Assembly (NCBI GenBank): GCA_014803435.1
Contig: JACYFD010000005.1
Span: forward strand, 248,001 to 312,000
Reading direction: 5' to 3'
Length of the DNA: 64,000 nt
Source of the DNA: Cellulosimicrobium terreum
GTDB taxonomy: Bacteria > Actinomycetota > Actinomycetes > Actinomycetales > Cellulomonadaceae
Shown in pieces: positions 8,505 to 17,681 of the stretch. Position numbers and translations under genes: made by a program. The notes beneath the pieces are model-generated. The model searched no databases and was not told the origin of the DNA. It saw nothing but the letters and a program-made list of their open reading frames with translations. Each line of letters opens with the position of its first letter. The stretch's first letter is position 1.

Positions 8505-9701
8505 ATGCAGTTCGGCATCTTCACCGTCGGTGACGTCACCGCGGACCCCACGACCGGCCAGGCACCGGACGACACGCAGCGTGTGCGCGCGATGCTGACC
8601 ATCGCGCGGCACGCCGACGAGGCCGGTCTGGACGTCTTCGCGACGGGGGAGCACCACAACCCGCCGTTCGTCCCGTCCTCACCCACGACCATGCTCGGCT
8701 ACCTCGCCGGCGTGACGAAGGACATCGTGCTGTCCACGTCCACGACGCTCATCACGACGAACGACCCCGTGAAGATCGCCGAGGACTACGCGATGCTCCA
8801 GGTGATCACCGACGGCCGCATGGACCTCATGATGGGCCGCGGCAACACCGGCCCCGTCTACCCGTGGTTCGGCAAGGACATCCGCCAGGGCATCGAGCTC
8901 GCGGTCGAGAACTACGCGCTCCTGCGCCGGCTGTGGACCGAGGACGTCGTGGACTGGGAGGGGAAGTTCCGCACCCCGCTGCAGGGCTTCACCTCGACGC
9001 CGCGCCCCCTGGACGGCGTCCCGCCGTTCGTGTGGCACGGATCCATCCGCAGCCCCGAGATCGCCGAGCAGGCGGCGTACTACGGTGACGGGTTCTTCCA
9101 CAACAACATCTTCTGGCCCATGCACCACACCCGGCAGATGGTCCGGTTCTACCGCCAGCGCTGGGAGCACCACGGGCACGGGCCCGCGGACACCGCGATC
9201 GTCGGCCTCGGCGGGCAGGTCTTCATGCGCAAGGACTCCCAGAAGGCGTGGGACGAGTTCCGGCCCTACTTCGACAACGCGCCCGTGTACGGGCACGGCC
9301 CGTCGATGGAGGACTTCACGCGCGAGACCCCGCTGACCGTCGGCTCCCCGCAGCAGGTCATCGACCGGTACGCCGCGATGCGTGAGGACGTGGGCGACTA
9401 CCAGCGCCAGTTGTTCCTCATGGACCACGCCGGACTGCCGCTCAAGACCGTCCTGGAGCAGATCGACCTCCTCGCCGGCGAGGTCGTGCCCGTGCTGCGC
9501 AGGGAGATGGAGGCGGCGCGACCCGCGCACGTCCCGTCGAACCCGCCCAGCCACGCCGAGCGCGTCGGGGCCGCCCGTGCCGCGGGGACCGAGGGCGCTG
9601 CGCACGTCGGCACCGCCGAGGACCGCTGGACCGGTCGCACCGCCGAGGACGACGCCGAACCGCAGCAGCCTGCCCGGTCCGGCTCCGCGTTCGGCCTCTG
9701 A
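8505..9701 (+). CDS. LLM-class flavin-dependent oxidoreductase (CE1758 type)
   Basis: A 398-residue luciferase-like FMN-dependent monooxygenase. The N-terminus (MQFGIFTVGDV) and the following ADEAGLDVFATGEHH, LSTSTTLITTNDPVKIAEDYA and MGRGNTGP blocks are characteristic of this fold and of flavin binding. The last 60 residues are charged, low-complexity and probably disordered. ATG is preceded by GGAGCG at suitable spacing. The next gene, 58 bases on, is an FMN reductase that would supply reduced flavin, so the two form a two-component monooxygenase. The SigR-like promoter upstream suggests a role in oxidative or electrophile stress; the substrate is unknown. Confidence 0.9.
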   Translation: MQFGIFTVGDVTADPTTGQAPDDTQRVRAMLTIARHADEAGLDVFATGEHHNPPFVPSSPTTMLGYLAGVTKDIVLSTSTTLITTNDPVKIAEDYAMLQVITDGRMDLMMGRGNTGPVYPWFGKDIRQGIELAVENYALLRRLWTEDVVDWEGKFRTPLQGFTSTPRPLDGVPPFVWHGSIRSPEIAEQAAYYGDGFFHNNIFWPMHHTRQMVRFYRQRWEHHGHGPADTAIVGLGGQVFMRKDSQKAWDEFRPYFDNAPVYGHGPSMEDFTRETPLTVGSPQQVIDRYAAMREDVGDYQRQLFLMDHAGLPLKTVLEQIDLLAGEVVPVLRREMEAARPAHVPSNPPSHAERVGAARAAGTEGAAHVGTAEDRWTGRTAEDDAEPQQPARSGSAFGL

Positions 9702-9759
9702 CCGCCCGGAACCTTCCATCCGCCCGGCATCCAGCACCCCAGCACCGCAGGAGCACCGC

Positions 9760-10398
9760 ATGACCCAGCACACCCCGACCGCGGACCGTCGACTCGTCGT
9801 CGTCTCCGCGGGACTGTCCAAGCCGTCCTCGACCCGTCTGCTCGCCGACCGGCTCGGCGAGGCCACCGTGCGCGAGCTGCAGGGACTGGGCGTGACCGCG
9901 GACGTCGAGACCGTCGAGCTGCGCGACCACGCGCACGCCGTCGTGGACACGATGCTCACCGGGTTCGCCACCGGCGAGCTCGCCGGCGTCCTCGAGCGGA
10001 TCGCGGCGGCCGACGGCCTCGTGATCACCACGCCCCTGTTCACCACGACGTACTCGGGGCTGCTCAAGTCGTTCGTCGACGTGCTCGACAAGGACTCGCT
10101 CACCGGGACACCCGTGCTGCTCGGCGCGACCGGCGGCACGGCCCGCCACTCCCTCGCCCTCGAGTACTCGCTGCGCCCCCTGTTCACCTACCTGCGGGCC
10201 GACGTCGCCACGACCTCCGTGTTCGCCGCCACCGACGACTGGGCCGCCGGCGAGGCCAGCCAGGGAGGCGGGCTCCCTGCCCGCGTCGCTCGCGCCGGCC
10301 GCGAGCTCGCCGAGAAGGTCGCGCTGCGCAAGAACACCGGCCCGGCCGACCCCTTCGCCGGGACACCGGACTTCACCGCGCTCCTCGGCGGGCTCTGA
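9760..10398 (+). CDS. NAD(P)H-dependent FMN reductase (CE1759 type)
   Basis: A 212-residue flavodoxin-like reductase. After the first strand (LVVVSAGLSKPSSTRLLADRL) comes the phosphate-binding loop, and the ADGLVITTPLFTTTYSGLLKSF block near residue 86 is the flavin-binding segment of the NADPH-dependent FMN reductase family. A GATGGTARHS segment follows. It probably provides FMNH2 to the preceding monooxygenase. The start is the ATG with GCAGGAG seven bases upstream; a longer in-frame reading would run back through the preceding gene and is not supported. Confidence 0.9.
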   Translation: MTQHTPTADRRLVVVSAGLSKPSSTRLLADRLGEATVRELQGLGVTADVETVELRDHAHAVVDTMLTGFATGELAGVLERIAAADGLVITTPLFTTTYSGLLKSFVDVLDKDSLTGTPVLLGATGGTARHSLALEYSLRPLFTYLRADVATTSVFAATDDWAAGEASQGGGLPARVARAGRELAEKVALRKNTGPADPFAGTPDFTALLGGL

Positions 10399-10484
10399 CC
10401 CGACCGCCGGCGCAACCCTCGGCTCTTGCCCGCGAGCGCCGCAGCGGGCAGGATCGGACGCACCGACGACGACGGGGGAGCACC

Positions 10485-11174
10485 ATGGGCGAGGCGACCA
10501 CCGAGGCCTCCACGGAGGCGAGCACCCCACCCGCCGTACCGGCACCACCACGGCACACGGTCGGGGTGGTGCGGCGAACCCCGCCGCCGTCCCCACCGGC
10601 GCGGTTCTCCGCCGCGCCCCGCTACCCGGCGATGTTCCACGTCGCGGGCGGCAGGCTCGTCTGGGACGGGAGCGTGCTCCGCCTCGTGCGGGGCGACGGC
10701 ACCGCCGTCGAACCCACCGGCCGCCCCGTCGTGACCGTCACGGGCGACGGGCGCGACGTCGCCGTGACGTGGTCCGCCGACCACACCGGACCCGTGCTCG
10801 CGGCAGGCACCCGGGCGACCCGGGTCGTGCTCCTCGAGAGGTCGTCCCTGCGGTTCGCGCAGTTCGCGCGGAACCTGGCCGCGACACGGCCCGGCAGCCT
10901 CGTCCTCGACGACCGGACGGTGCCCTCCGCGCGTGTGCCGCACCTCGCCCCCGAGCGACCCGGGACGGCACGCCGTCCCGGCGTGTTCGCGCGCGCCCTG
11001 TGGCGCGTCGTGGGCCGCACCCCGCCTCCGGGCACCGACGGCGCCCCCGACGCGCCCGTGCTCGACCCGGCCGACGCCCTCGTCGGCGGGCTCGAGCGCC
11101 TCGCGGCCCTGCACCGTACGGGCGACCTGACCGACACCGAGTACGCGCACGCCAAGGCCCGGATCCTCGCCTGA
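10485..11174 (+). CDS. SHOCT-domain protein of unknown function
   Basis: A 229-residue protein that begins with a Thr/Ala/Pro-rich, probably disordered 50 residues. A beta-rich middle (FHVAGGRLVWDGSVLRL onward) follows, then a second Pro-rich linker. The end (LERLAALHRTGDLTDTEYAHAKARILA, residues about 202-229) is a SHOCT motif, a short helical element found at the C-termini of many unrelated proteins and thought to mediate oligomerisation or binding. No signal peptide or membrane span is visible. GGGGGAG lies five bases before the ATG. No pathway can be assigned. Confidence 0.72.
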   Translation: MGEATTEASTEASTPPAVPAPPRHTVGVVRRTPPPSPPARFSAAPRYPAMFHVAGGRLVWDGSVLRLVRGDGTAVEPTGRPVVTVTGDGRDVAVTWSADHTGPVLAAGTRATRVVLLERSSLRFAQFARNLAATRPGSLVLDDRTVPSARVPHLAPERPGTARRPGVFARALWRVVGRTPPPGTDGAPDAPVLDPADALVGGLERLAALHRTGDLTDTEYAHAKARILA

Positions 11175-11219
11175 CGCGGCGACCTGACGGACCTGACGGA
11201 GCCGACCCGACCCTGACGG

Positions 11220-11648
11220 TCAGCCCGGGTCGGCGACGTCCAGCACCCGCACCACCGGCACCTCGGGCCGGAAGTCGCCGTACCGCGCCCAGGCGGGAAC
11301 CACCCGGACGAGCACGATGTCGTGGGCGGCCAACGACGACGCGAACTGCGGGAACGCCGCCACGTACGCGGCCGCGCACCGGTCCCGGTCCGCGCCCACC
11401 GGCACGTCGGCCACGCCCTCGCACTGCAGGGTCGTGCCGTCCGTCCCGCCGACGACGACCGCCACGCGCGGGTCACGGCGCAGGTTCACGACCTTGCGCG
11501 ACGACGCACGCGCGTCCAGCACCAGCTCTCCCGCGTCCGTCACGGCCAGCGACGGGTACGCCGCCTGCGGCGCACCGTCGGGCCCGAGCGTCGCCACCAC
11601 GCCCCACCCCTGGGAACGGACATGGCTGACGAGGGCTGCGCGGTCCAT
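11220..11648 (-). CDS. PPOX-class (pyridoxamine oxidase-fold) F420/FMN-dependent protein
   Basis: A 142-residue split-barrel flavoprotein of the type annotated as PPOX class, F420- or FMN-dependent. The WGVVATLGPDGAPQAAYPSLAV opening and the ASSRKVVNLRRDPRVAVVVGG block are the family signatures; the latter contacts the cofactor phosphate. It probably reduces or oxidises a small molecule with F420 or flavin, substrate unknown. TACTGT (11660-11655 on the minus strand) lies six bases before the ATG with no ribosome binding site, so the mRNA is probably leaderless. It is convergent with the SHOCT gene. Confidence 0.85.
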   Translation of the reverse strand: MDRAALVSHVRSQGWGVVATLGPDGAPQAAYPSLAVTDAGELVLDARASSRKVVNLRRDPRVAVVVGGTDGTTLQCEGVADVPVGADRDRCAAAYVAAFPQFASSLAAHDIVLVRVVPAWARYGDFRPEVPVVRVLDVADPG

Positions 11649-11722
11649 GCGGCGACAGTAGCGTCCCCGCGCCGGGGGGCCGAGGGTCCCGTACGGTGCA
11701 AGGACGACCCGCAGGAGGACTC

Positions 11723-13219
11723 ATGTCGGACCGGGACTACCAGCTCGCGGCGATCGTGCTCTATCTGCTCGTCATGCTCGCCATCGGGTACTACGCGTAC
11801 CGCCGCACCAAGAACCTCGACGGGTACATGCTGGCCAACCGTGGCCTGCGACCGTCGGTGGCGGCACTGTCCGCCAACGCGTCCGACATGTCGGGCTGGC
11901 TCCTGCTCGGCCTGCCCGGCGCGATCTACGCCGCGGGGCTCGTCGAGGCGTGGATCGCCATCGGGCTCATCGTCGGGGCGTGGCTCAACTGGCGGTTCGT
12001 CGCACCGCGCCTGCGCGCCTACTCCGAGATCTCCGACAACGCGATCACGATCCCCAGCTTCTTCGCCAAGCGGCTCAAGGGCGACAGCCGCCCCCTGCGC
12101 ATCGCCGCCGCGCTCGTCATCCTCGTGTTCTTCACCTTCTACGTCTCCAGCGGCATGGTGGCCGCCGGGAAGTTCTTCGAGTCCTCGTTCGGCTGGCCCT
12201 ACCTCACCGGGCTCGCGGTCGTCGCCGTCGTCACCCTCGGGTACACCCTGTTCGGCGGGTTCCTGGGCGCCACCCTGACCGACGTCGCCCAGGGCCTGCT
12301 CATGCTCGCCGCCCTCATCGCGGTCCCCGTCGTGGCCCTGACCCAGATGGGCGGGATCGGCGTCGTCGTCGACGAGGTGCAGGCCGTCAACCCCGACGCG
12401 TTCAACCTCCTCTCCGGCCTGGACGACGGTGTCCTGATCGGTGTCGTCGCCATCGTCTCCACCGCCGCGTGGGGGCTCGGCTACTTCGGCCAGCCCCACA
12501 TCATCGTGCGCTTCATGGCGCTGCGGTCGGTGCAGGAGGCGAAGGTCGCCCGCCGCGTCAGCCTCACCTGGATGCTCATCTCCACCGCGGGGGCCGTCGC
12601 CACCGCCCTCATCGGCATCGCGTACTTCGCGAACGACCCCGCGATCGTGCTGGACGACCCCGAGACCGTGTTCCTCCTGCTCAGCCAGATCCTCTTCCAC
12701 CCCTTCGTCGCCGGGCTCGTCCTCGCGGCCGTCCTCGCCGCGATCATGTCCACCATGTCGAGCCAGCTCGTCGTGTGCTCCTCCGCGCTGGTCGAGGACC
12801 TGTACAACCTCGCCGGCCGACGCTCGTCGGAGAAGGTCGAGCTGCTCCTCGGCCGTGGCGCCGTCCTCGCCGTCGCGGTCGTCGCCGTCGTCCTCGCGCT
12901 CGACGACGACTCCGCCATCCTCGACCTCGTCGCGTTCGCGTGGGCCGGGTTCGGCGCCGCGTTCGGCCCGATCGTCCTGCTGTCCCTGTACTGGCGGCGC
13001 CTGACCCCCGCCGGGGCGCTCGCCGGGCTCGTCACGGGGGCCGTCACCGTCCTCGTGTGGGGCAACGTCGCCGCCCTGAGCGACGCCATGTACGAGATCG
13101 TGCCCGGCTTCCTGCTCAACCTGCTCGTCGCCGTCCTCGTCAGCCGCGCCACCGCCCGCCCCGACCCCCAGGTCGACGCCGAGTTCGACGCCATGGAGCA
13201 GGAGGTCGCGCACCCCTGA
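11723..13219 (+). CDS. putP: Sodium/proline symporter
   Basis: Inner-membrane sodium:solute symporter of 498 residues with about 13 hydrophobic segments. Signatures include an N-terminal DYQLAAIVLYLLVMLAIGYYAYRRT segment, the ANASDMSGWLLLGLPGAIYAAG block of the PutP branch, and the GFGAAFGPIVLLSLYWRR segment late in the protein. It is expected to import L-proline with Na+. ATG 11723 is chosen over a start 27 bases upstream because AGGAGG ends six bases before it. TACGGT at 11692-11697 may be the -10 box. The C-terminus is short and charged. Confidence 0.93.
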   Translation: MSDRDYQLAAIVLYLLVMLAIGYYAYRRTKNLDGYMLANRGLRPSVAALSANASDMSGWLLLGLPGAIYAAGLVEAWIAIGLIVGAWLNWRFVAPRLRAYSEISDNAITIPSFFAKRLKGDSRPLRIAAALVILVFFTFYVSSGMVAAGKFFESSFGWPYLTGLAVVAVVTLGYTLFGGFLGATLTDVAQGLLMLAALIAVPVVALTQMGGIGVVVDEVQAVNPDAFNLLSGLDDGVLIGVVAIVSTAAWGLGYFGQPHIIVRFMALRSVQEAKVARRVSLTWMLISTAGAVATALIGIAYFANDPAIVLDDPETVFLLLSQILFHPFVAGLVLAAVLAAIMSTMSSQLVVCSSALVEDLYNLAGRRSSEKVELLLGRGAVLAVAVVAVVLALDDDSAILDLVAFAWAGFGAAFGPIVLLSLYWRRLTPAGALAGLVTGAVTVLVWGNVAALSDAMYEIVPGFLLNLLVAVLVSRATARPDPQVDAEFDAMEQEVAHP

Positions 13220-13257
13220 CACGCCGCCCCGTCATGGCCCCCCGCAGCACCACGAAC

Positions 13258-13263
13258 TACGAT
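13258..13263 (+). promoter_or_regulatory. -10 element for a leaderless AraC-regulator mRNA
   Basis: TACGAT lies six bases before GTG 13270, with no Shine-Dalgarno sequence between. Confidence 0.45.
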
Positions 13264-13269
13264 CGAGCC

Positions 13270-13722
13270 GTGACCGGCCCCACTGCGGACGACGCGTACC
13301 TGCGCACGCTCGCGCTGCTGCGCCAGGTCCGGGACCGGATCGACCGCGAGCACGCCAGCCCTCTCGACGTCGAGGAGCTCGCCCGCGGGGTGCACATGTC
13401 CGCCGGTCACCTCAGCCGCCAGTTCCGGCTCGCGTTCGGCGAGTCGCCCTACTCGTACCTGATGACCCGGCGCGTCGAACGCGCCATGACCCTGCTGCGC
13501 CGCGGCGACCTCACCGTCACCGAGGTCTGCTTCGCCGTCGGCAGCTCGTCCCTCGGGACGTTCAGCACACGCTTCACCGAGCTCGTGGGCCTCTCACCCA
13601 GCGAGTACGCACGCCAGGCGGCCACGGCAGGCACCGACGAGCTGCCGTCGTGCGTGACCAAGCAGGTCACCCGACCGATCAGGAATCGAGAAGCGCCGGC
13701 CATGGGCGTGCATCTAGCGTGA
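13270..13722 (+). CDS. AraC-family transcriptional regulator
   Basis: A 150-residue regulator that is mostly the two helix-turn-helix modules of AraC/XylS proteins. The first lies around LDVEELARGVHMSAGHLSRQF, the second around TVTEVCFAVGSSSLGTFSTRFTELVGLSPSEY, which includes the conserved second-helix pattern. There is no large effector domain, so it belongs to the short class. The GTG start follows TACGAT by six bases; an ATG 36 bases upstream is possible. The VOC gene begins six bases after its stop. AraC-VOC pairs are common in actinobacteria, so it probably controls that neighbour. Confidence 0.88.
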   Translation: MTGPTADDAYLRTLALLRQVRDRIDREHASPLDVEELARGVHMSAGHLSRQFRLAFGESPYSYLMTRRVERAMTLLRRGDLTVTEVCFAVGSSSLGTFSTRFTELVGLSPSEYARQAATAGTDELPSCVTKQVTRPIRNREAPAMGVHLA

Positions 13723-13727
13723 GGGCC

Positions 13728-14138
13728 ATGGACATCACCATTCACACCACGTTCCTCCCGCACACCGACCCCGAGGCCTCCCTGGGCTTCTACCGCGACC
13801 TGCTCGGCTTCGAGCTGGCCATGGACGTCGGCCAGGGCGCCATGCGCTGGCTCACGTTCGTCGCACCGTCGGCGCCCGGCGTCCGGCTCGTCCTGACACC
13901 CCCCGCCGCCGACCCCGGCATCACCGAGGCCGAGCGCCGCACCGTCCTCGAGCTCATGGCCAAGGGCGCCTACCAGTCGATCATCCTCGCCACCGCCGAC
14001 CTCGACGGCACGTTCGCCACGCTCCAGGCCGCGGACGTCGAGGTCGTCGCCGAACCGACCGAGCAGCCGTGGGGCGTGCGCGACTGCGCGTTCCGTGACC
14101 CCGCAGGCAACATGGTCCGCATCGACGAGGTCCGATGA
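13728..14138 (+). CDS. VOC-family (glyoxalase/dioxygenase-fold) protein
   Basis: A 136-residue single-domain protein with paired beta-alpha-beta-beta-beta modules. Typical blocks are DPEASLGFYRDLLGFEL near the N-terminus and WGVRDCAFRDPAGNMVRIDEVR at the end, where the glutamate-type metal ligand of glyoxalase-like proteins sits. The reaction is unknown; family members include glyoxalases, dioxygenases and antibiotic-binding resistance proteins. TAGCGT (13715-13720) ends seven bases before the ATG, so it may have its own leaderless transcript as well as readthrough from the AraC gene. Confidence 0.88.
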   Translation: MDITIHTTFLPHTDPEASLGFYRDLLGFELAMDVGQGAMRWLTFVAPSAPGVRLVLTPPAADPGITEAERRTVLELMAKGAYQSIILATADLDGTFATLQAADVEVVAEPTEQPWGVRDCAFRDPAGNMVRIDEVR

Positions 14139-14274
14139 CCACCACCCACCGATCCCGTCACCATGTGCATCCCCGGCCTGCCGCACACCCCCGACCACAC
14201 CGCTGACTGCAGCCACGGGACGACCACGAGGCACCAGCCCACGGCCGAGCCCGCCGAGAAGAGGGAACCACCAC

Positions 14275-14742
14275 GTGCCGAAGACCCGACGGGTGGCCGT
14301 CGCGACCGCCGCCGCCACCGCGGCCCTCGCCCTGACGGCGACCGTCGTCGTCCTCGTGAGGCCCCTGCCCGTCACCCCGGTAGCCCTCCCTCCTGACGAC
14401 GCCGCCCCCGAGCAGGTCGTCGACGCCTACACGCGGGCGCTCGCGGGGCACGACTGCGCGACCGCGAGCGCCCTGCGCACCCCGGCCGGTTCGTCGACGT
14501 GGTGCGCCGACGTCGCGGCGCTGACCGAGGTCCAGGTGGGCGCCGGCACGGTCGAGGACCCCGCCTGGTCGGGACACACGCCCGACCAGACGGTCGTGAA
14601 CGTGCCGGTGACCTTCGACGTCGAGTGGCGGGCGTTCCGCGCCGACGGCTCGATGGACGAGGGCCCCACGACCTGGGGCTACCTGCTCGTGCGCGACACC
14701 ACCACCGACCCCTGGCGCATCGTCGACGAGGGCGTCGGATGA
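14275..14742 (+). CDS. Secreted or membrane-anchored hypothetical protein
   Basis: A 155-residue protein. Residues 1-30 are a basic start (VPKTRR) followed by an Ala/Leu/Val stretch, which reads as a signal peptide or N-terminal membrane anchor without a lipobox cysteine. The rest (EQVVDAYTRALAGHDCATASAL onward) resembles small NTF2-like or DUF4829-type export domains, with two cysteines that could form a disulfide. GAGGGAA lies eight bases before the GTG. No function is known. It precedes the UvrA-like gene by 49 bases and may share its transcript. Confidence 0.68.
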   Translation: MPKTRRVAVATAAATAALALTATVVVLVRPLPVTPVALPPDDAAPEQVVDAYTRALAGHDCATASALRTPAGSSTWCADVAALTEVQVGAGTVEDPAWSGHTPDQTVVNVPVTFDVEWRAFRADGSMDEGPTTWGYLLVRDTTTDPWRIVDEGVG

Positions 14743-14791
14743 GCACCCGCCCGACCCGCCCACGACGCCCGCCCCGACCGATGGAGACACG

Positions 14792-17176
14792 ATGACGCCG
14801 ACGACCGGCGAGAGCACCCCCCACGCCGCCGACACCCACGACGTCATCCGCGTCCACGGTGCGCGGGCGAACAACCTGCAGGACGTCAGCCTGGAGATCC
14901 CCAAGCGGCGCCTCACGGTCTTCACCGGAGTGTCCGGGTCCGGGAAGAGCTCGCTCGTGTTCGACACGGTCGCCGCCGAGTCGCAACGGATGATCAACGA
15001 GACCTACCCGGCGTTCCTGCAGGGCTTCATGCCGTCCGTGGACCGGCCCGACGTCGACGTCCTCGAGGGCCTGACGACGGCGATCGTCGTCGACCAGGAG
15101 CGCCTGGGCGCCAACCCGCGCTCCACCGTCGGCACCGTGACCGACGCCAACGCGATCCTGCGCGTGCTGTTCAGCCGGTTCGCCCAGCCGCAGATCGGGC
15201 CGCCCCCCGCCTTCTCCTTCAACGTCCCCGCCCGCAAGGCCAGCGGCGTGATGACGTCCGCGACGGGAGAGAAGACGATCGTGCGCGAGGCGATCTACCA
15301 CGGCGGCATGTGCCCCCGGTGCGAGGGCCGGGGGAGCGTGTCCGACCTCGACCTCACCGAGATCGTCGACGAGGACAAGTCTTTGCTCGACGGCGCGATC
15401 AAGGTCCCCGGGTACACCGCGGACGGGTGGATGGTCGCGACCTTCGCCGAGTCCGGCTTCTACCCGCCGGACAAGCCCGTGCGCGAGTTCACCGCGAAGC
15501 AGCGCCAGGACCTGCTGTACCGGGAGCCGACGAAGATCAAGGCCAAGGGGATCAACGTCACGTACGAGGGCCTGATCCCCAAGATCACCAAGTCGATGTT
15601 CGCCAAGGACGTCGACTCCCTGCAGCCGCACATCCGCGCGTTCGTCGAACGCGCCGCCACGTTCGCCACGTGCCCCGACTGCGACGGCACACGGCTCTCC
15701 GAGTCGGCGCGCTCCGCGCGGATCCGCGGCGTGAACATCGCCGACCTGTGCGCCCTGCAGATTTCCGACCTCGCCACGTGGATCACCGACATCCGCACCA
15801 ACCCGGACGACCCCGCCATGGTCCCCGTCGTCACCGCCCTCGCCGACAACCTCGCATCCTTCGTCGAGCTCGGGCTCGGCTACCTCAGCCTCGACCGCCC
15901 CTCGGGCACCCTGTCCGGGGGCGAGTCGCAACGCATCAAGATGCTGCGCCACCTCGGGTCCGCCCTCACCGACGTCACGTACGTCTTCGACGAGCCCACC
16001 ATCGGCCTGCACCCCCACGACATCGACCGCATGAACGACCTCCTGCTCCGGCTGCGGGACAAGGGCAACACCGTCCTCGTCGTCGAGCACAAGCCCGAGA
16101 CGATCACCATCGCCGACCACGTCGTCGACCTCGGCCCCGGTGCCGGCACCGCCGGCGGCCACGTCACGTTCGAGGGCACCGTCGACGGGCTGCGCGCCAC
16201 CGACACCGTCACCGGTCGCCACCTCGACGACCGCGCCCGCCTCAAGGACACCGTCCGCGAACCGACCGGCACCCTGCAGGTCCGCGGCGCGTCCGCCAAC
16301 AACCTGCAGTCCGTCGACGTCGACGTGCCGCTCGGCGTGCTCGTCGTCGTCACCGGCGTCGCCGGGTCCGGCAAGAGCTCGCTCGTCGAAGGCTCGATCA
16401 GCCGACGCGACGACGTCGTCACGATCGACCAGAGCGCCGTGCGCGGATCACGCCGCAGCAACCCCGCCACCTACACCGGCCTGCTCGACCCCGTCCGCAA
16501 GGCCTTCGCCAAGGCCAACGGCGTCAAGCCCGCCCTGTTCAGCGCCAACTCCGAGGGCGCGTGCCCCACGTGCAAGGGCGCCGGCGTGATCTACACCGAG
16601 CTCGGCTTCATGGAGACCGTCACCACCCCCTGCGACGAGTGCGGCGGGACGCGCTTCCAGGCATCCGTGCTCGACTACCGGCTCGGCGACCTCAACATCG
16701 CCGAGGTCCTCGACCTGCCCGTCTCCCGCGCCCGCGCCTACTTCGCCGACGGCCCCGCCAAGACCCCCGCCGCCGCCGCGATCCTCGCCCGCATGGACGA
16801 CGTCGGCCTCGGCTACATCAGCCTCGGCCAACCCCTCACCACCCTGTCCGGGGGAGAGCGGCAACGCCTCAAGCTCGCCACCCACCTGGGGGAGAAGGGC
16901 GGGATCCTCGTCCTCGACGAACCCACCACCGGCCTGCACCTCGCCGACGTCGACAACCTCCTCGCCCTGCTCGACCGCATCGTCGACGCCGGCAAGTCCG
17001 TCATCGTCATCGAGCACCACCAGGCCGTCATGGCGCACGCCGACTGGATCGTCGACCTCGGACCCGGCGCCGGGCACGACGGCGGCCGCATCGTCTTCGA
17101 GGGCACACCAGCCGACCTCGTGGCCGACGCCTCGACACTCACCGGCGAGCACCTCGCCGACTACGTCGGCGCGTAG
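14792..17176 (+). CDS. UvrA-like ABC ATPase (UvrA2/drug-resistance type)
   Basis: A 794-residue twin-ABC protein related to the excinuclease DNA-damage sensor UvrA. Walker A motifs are at about residues 46-54 (GVSGSGKSS) and 523-531 (GVAGSGKSS); signatures are LSGGESQR near 374 and LSGGERQR near 685, each followed by a Walker B. Zinc-type cysteine pairs lie near 173 (CPRCEG) and 590-615 (CPTC...CDEC). It is about 150 residues shorter than housekeeping UvrA. Between the first Walker A and the first insertion, the UvrB-binding module is missing. Such paralogues are linked to tolerance of DNA-binding drugs; that role is inference here. Confidence 0.88.
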   Translation: MTPTTGESTPHAADTHDVIRVHGARANNLQDVSLEIPKRRLTVFTGVSGSGKSSLVFDTVAAESQRMINETYPAFLQGFMPSVDRPDVDVLEGLTTAIVVDQERLGANPRSTVGTVTDANAILRVLFSRFAQPQIGPPPAFSFNVPARKASGVMTSATGEKTIVREAIYHGGMCPRCEGRGSVSDLDLTEIVDEDKSLLDGAIKVPGYTADGWMVATFAESGFYPPDKPVREFTAKQRQDLLYREPTKIKAKGINVTYEGLIPKITKSMFAKDVDSLQPHIRAFVERAATFATCPDCDGTRLSESARSARIRGVNIADLCALQISDLATWITDIRTNPDDPAMVPVVTALADNLASFVELGLGYLSLDRPSGTLSGGESQRIKMLRHLGSALTDVTYVFDEPTIGLHPHDIDRMNDLLLRLRDKGNTVLVVEHKPETITIADHVVDLGPGAGTAGGHVTFEGTVDGLRATDTVTGRHLDDRARLKDTVREPTGTLQVRGASANNLQSVDVDVPLGVLVVVTGVAGSGKSSLVEGSISRRDDVVTIDQSAVRGSRRSNPATYTGLLDPVRKAFAKANGVKPALFSANSEGACPTCKGAGVIYTELGFMETVTTPCDECGGTRFQASVLDYRLGDLNIAEVLDLPVSRARAYFADGPAKTPAAAAILARMDDVGLGYISLGQPLTTLSGGERQRLKLATHLGEKGGILVLDEPTTGLHLADVDNLLALLDRIVDAGKSVIVIEHHQAVMAHADWIVDLGPGAGHDGGRIVFEGTPADLVADASTLTGEHLADYVGA

Positions 17177-17199
17177 ACCGGCGCGCAGGGCCACAGCCG

Positions 17200-17598
17200 T
17201 CAGGGACGGTCCGTGAGCGTCTCCACGTTGTGCGACCATCGGCGACGCTCGTCCATCGACGCCCAGCCCTGCGCCAGCAACCCCTGGTACACCCGCCGGG
17301 CCGCGTCGACACGACCCAGCCCGGCGAGCCACACCGCCTTCGACTCCGTCGCGAACCCACGCTGCCACCGCGACTCGAACCCCACACCGCGGTCGTACAC
17401 ACCCTCGACCTCCGAGTGCGGGGCACCCGCCGCCGTCAGCGCCGTGGCAAGATTCACCGCGACCATCGCACGGTCGACGTCCGCCAACCCCGGGTCCTCC
17501 AGCAGACGCCGATACGCGTCCGTGGCCTCCTCCGTCCGTCCCGACTCGTGCGCGTCCGCAGCGCTACGCATGACCAGCGCGTACTCGTCGAAGTCCAT
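17200..17598 (-). CDS. Small TPR-like protein
   Basis: A 132-residue all-helical protein. Repeats such as ESGRTEEATDAYRRLLEDPGLADVDRAMVAVNLATAL and WLAGLGRVDAARRVYQGLLAQGW have the spacing and small/large residue pattern of tetratricopeptide motifs, which bind other proteins. No enzymatic motif or export signal is visible. It faces the UvrA-like gene across 23 bases, so their 3' ends nearly meet. Function is unknown. Confidence 0.7.
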   Translation of the reverse strand: MDFDEYALVMRSAADAHESGRTEEATDAYRRLLEDPGLADVDRAMVAVNLATALTAAGAPHSEVEGVYDRGVGFESRWQRGFATESKAVWLAGLGRVDAARRVYQGLLAQGWASMDERRRWSHNVETLTDRP

Positions 17599-17681
17599 GC
17601 GGACACGGTAGCCCCGTCATCCCCGCCGGGCGCCCGGAAGCCCCCGCACACACCCCGACGAGCATGGGGGAGTATCGGACC

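Noticed and set aside
14139-14274. Upstream extension of the exported protein gene into the 136 bases after the VOC gene
   Set aside because: The frame is open, but the GTG with a good ribosome binding site and a signal-peptide-like start begins at 14275.
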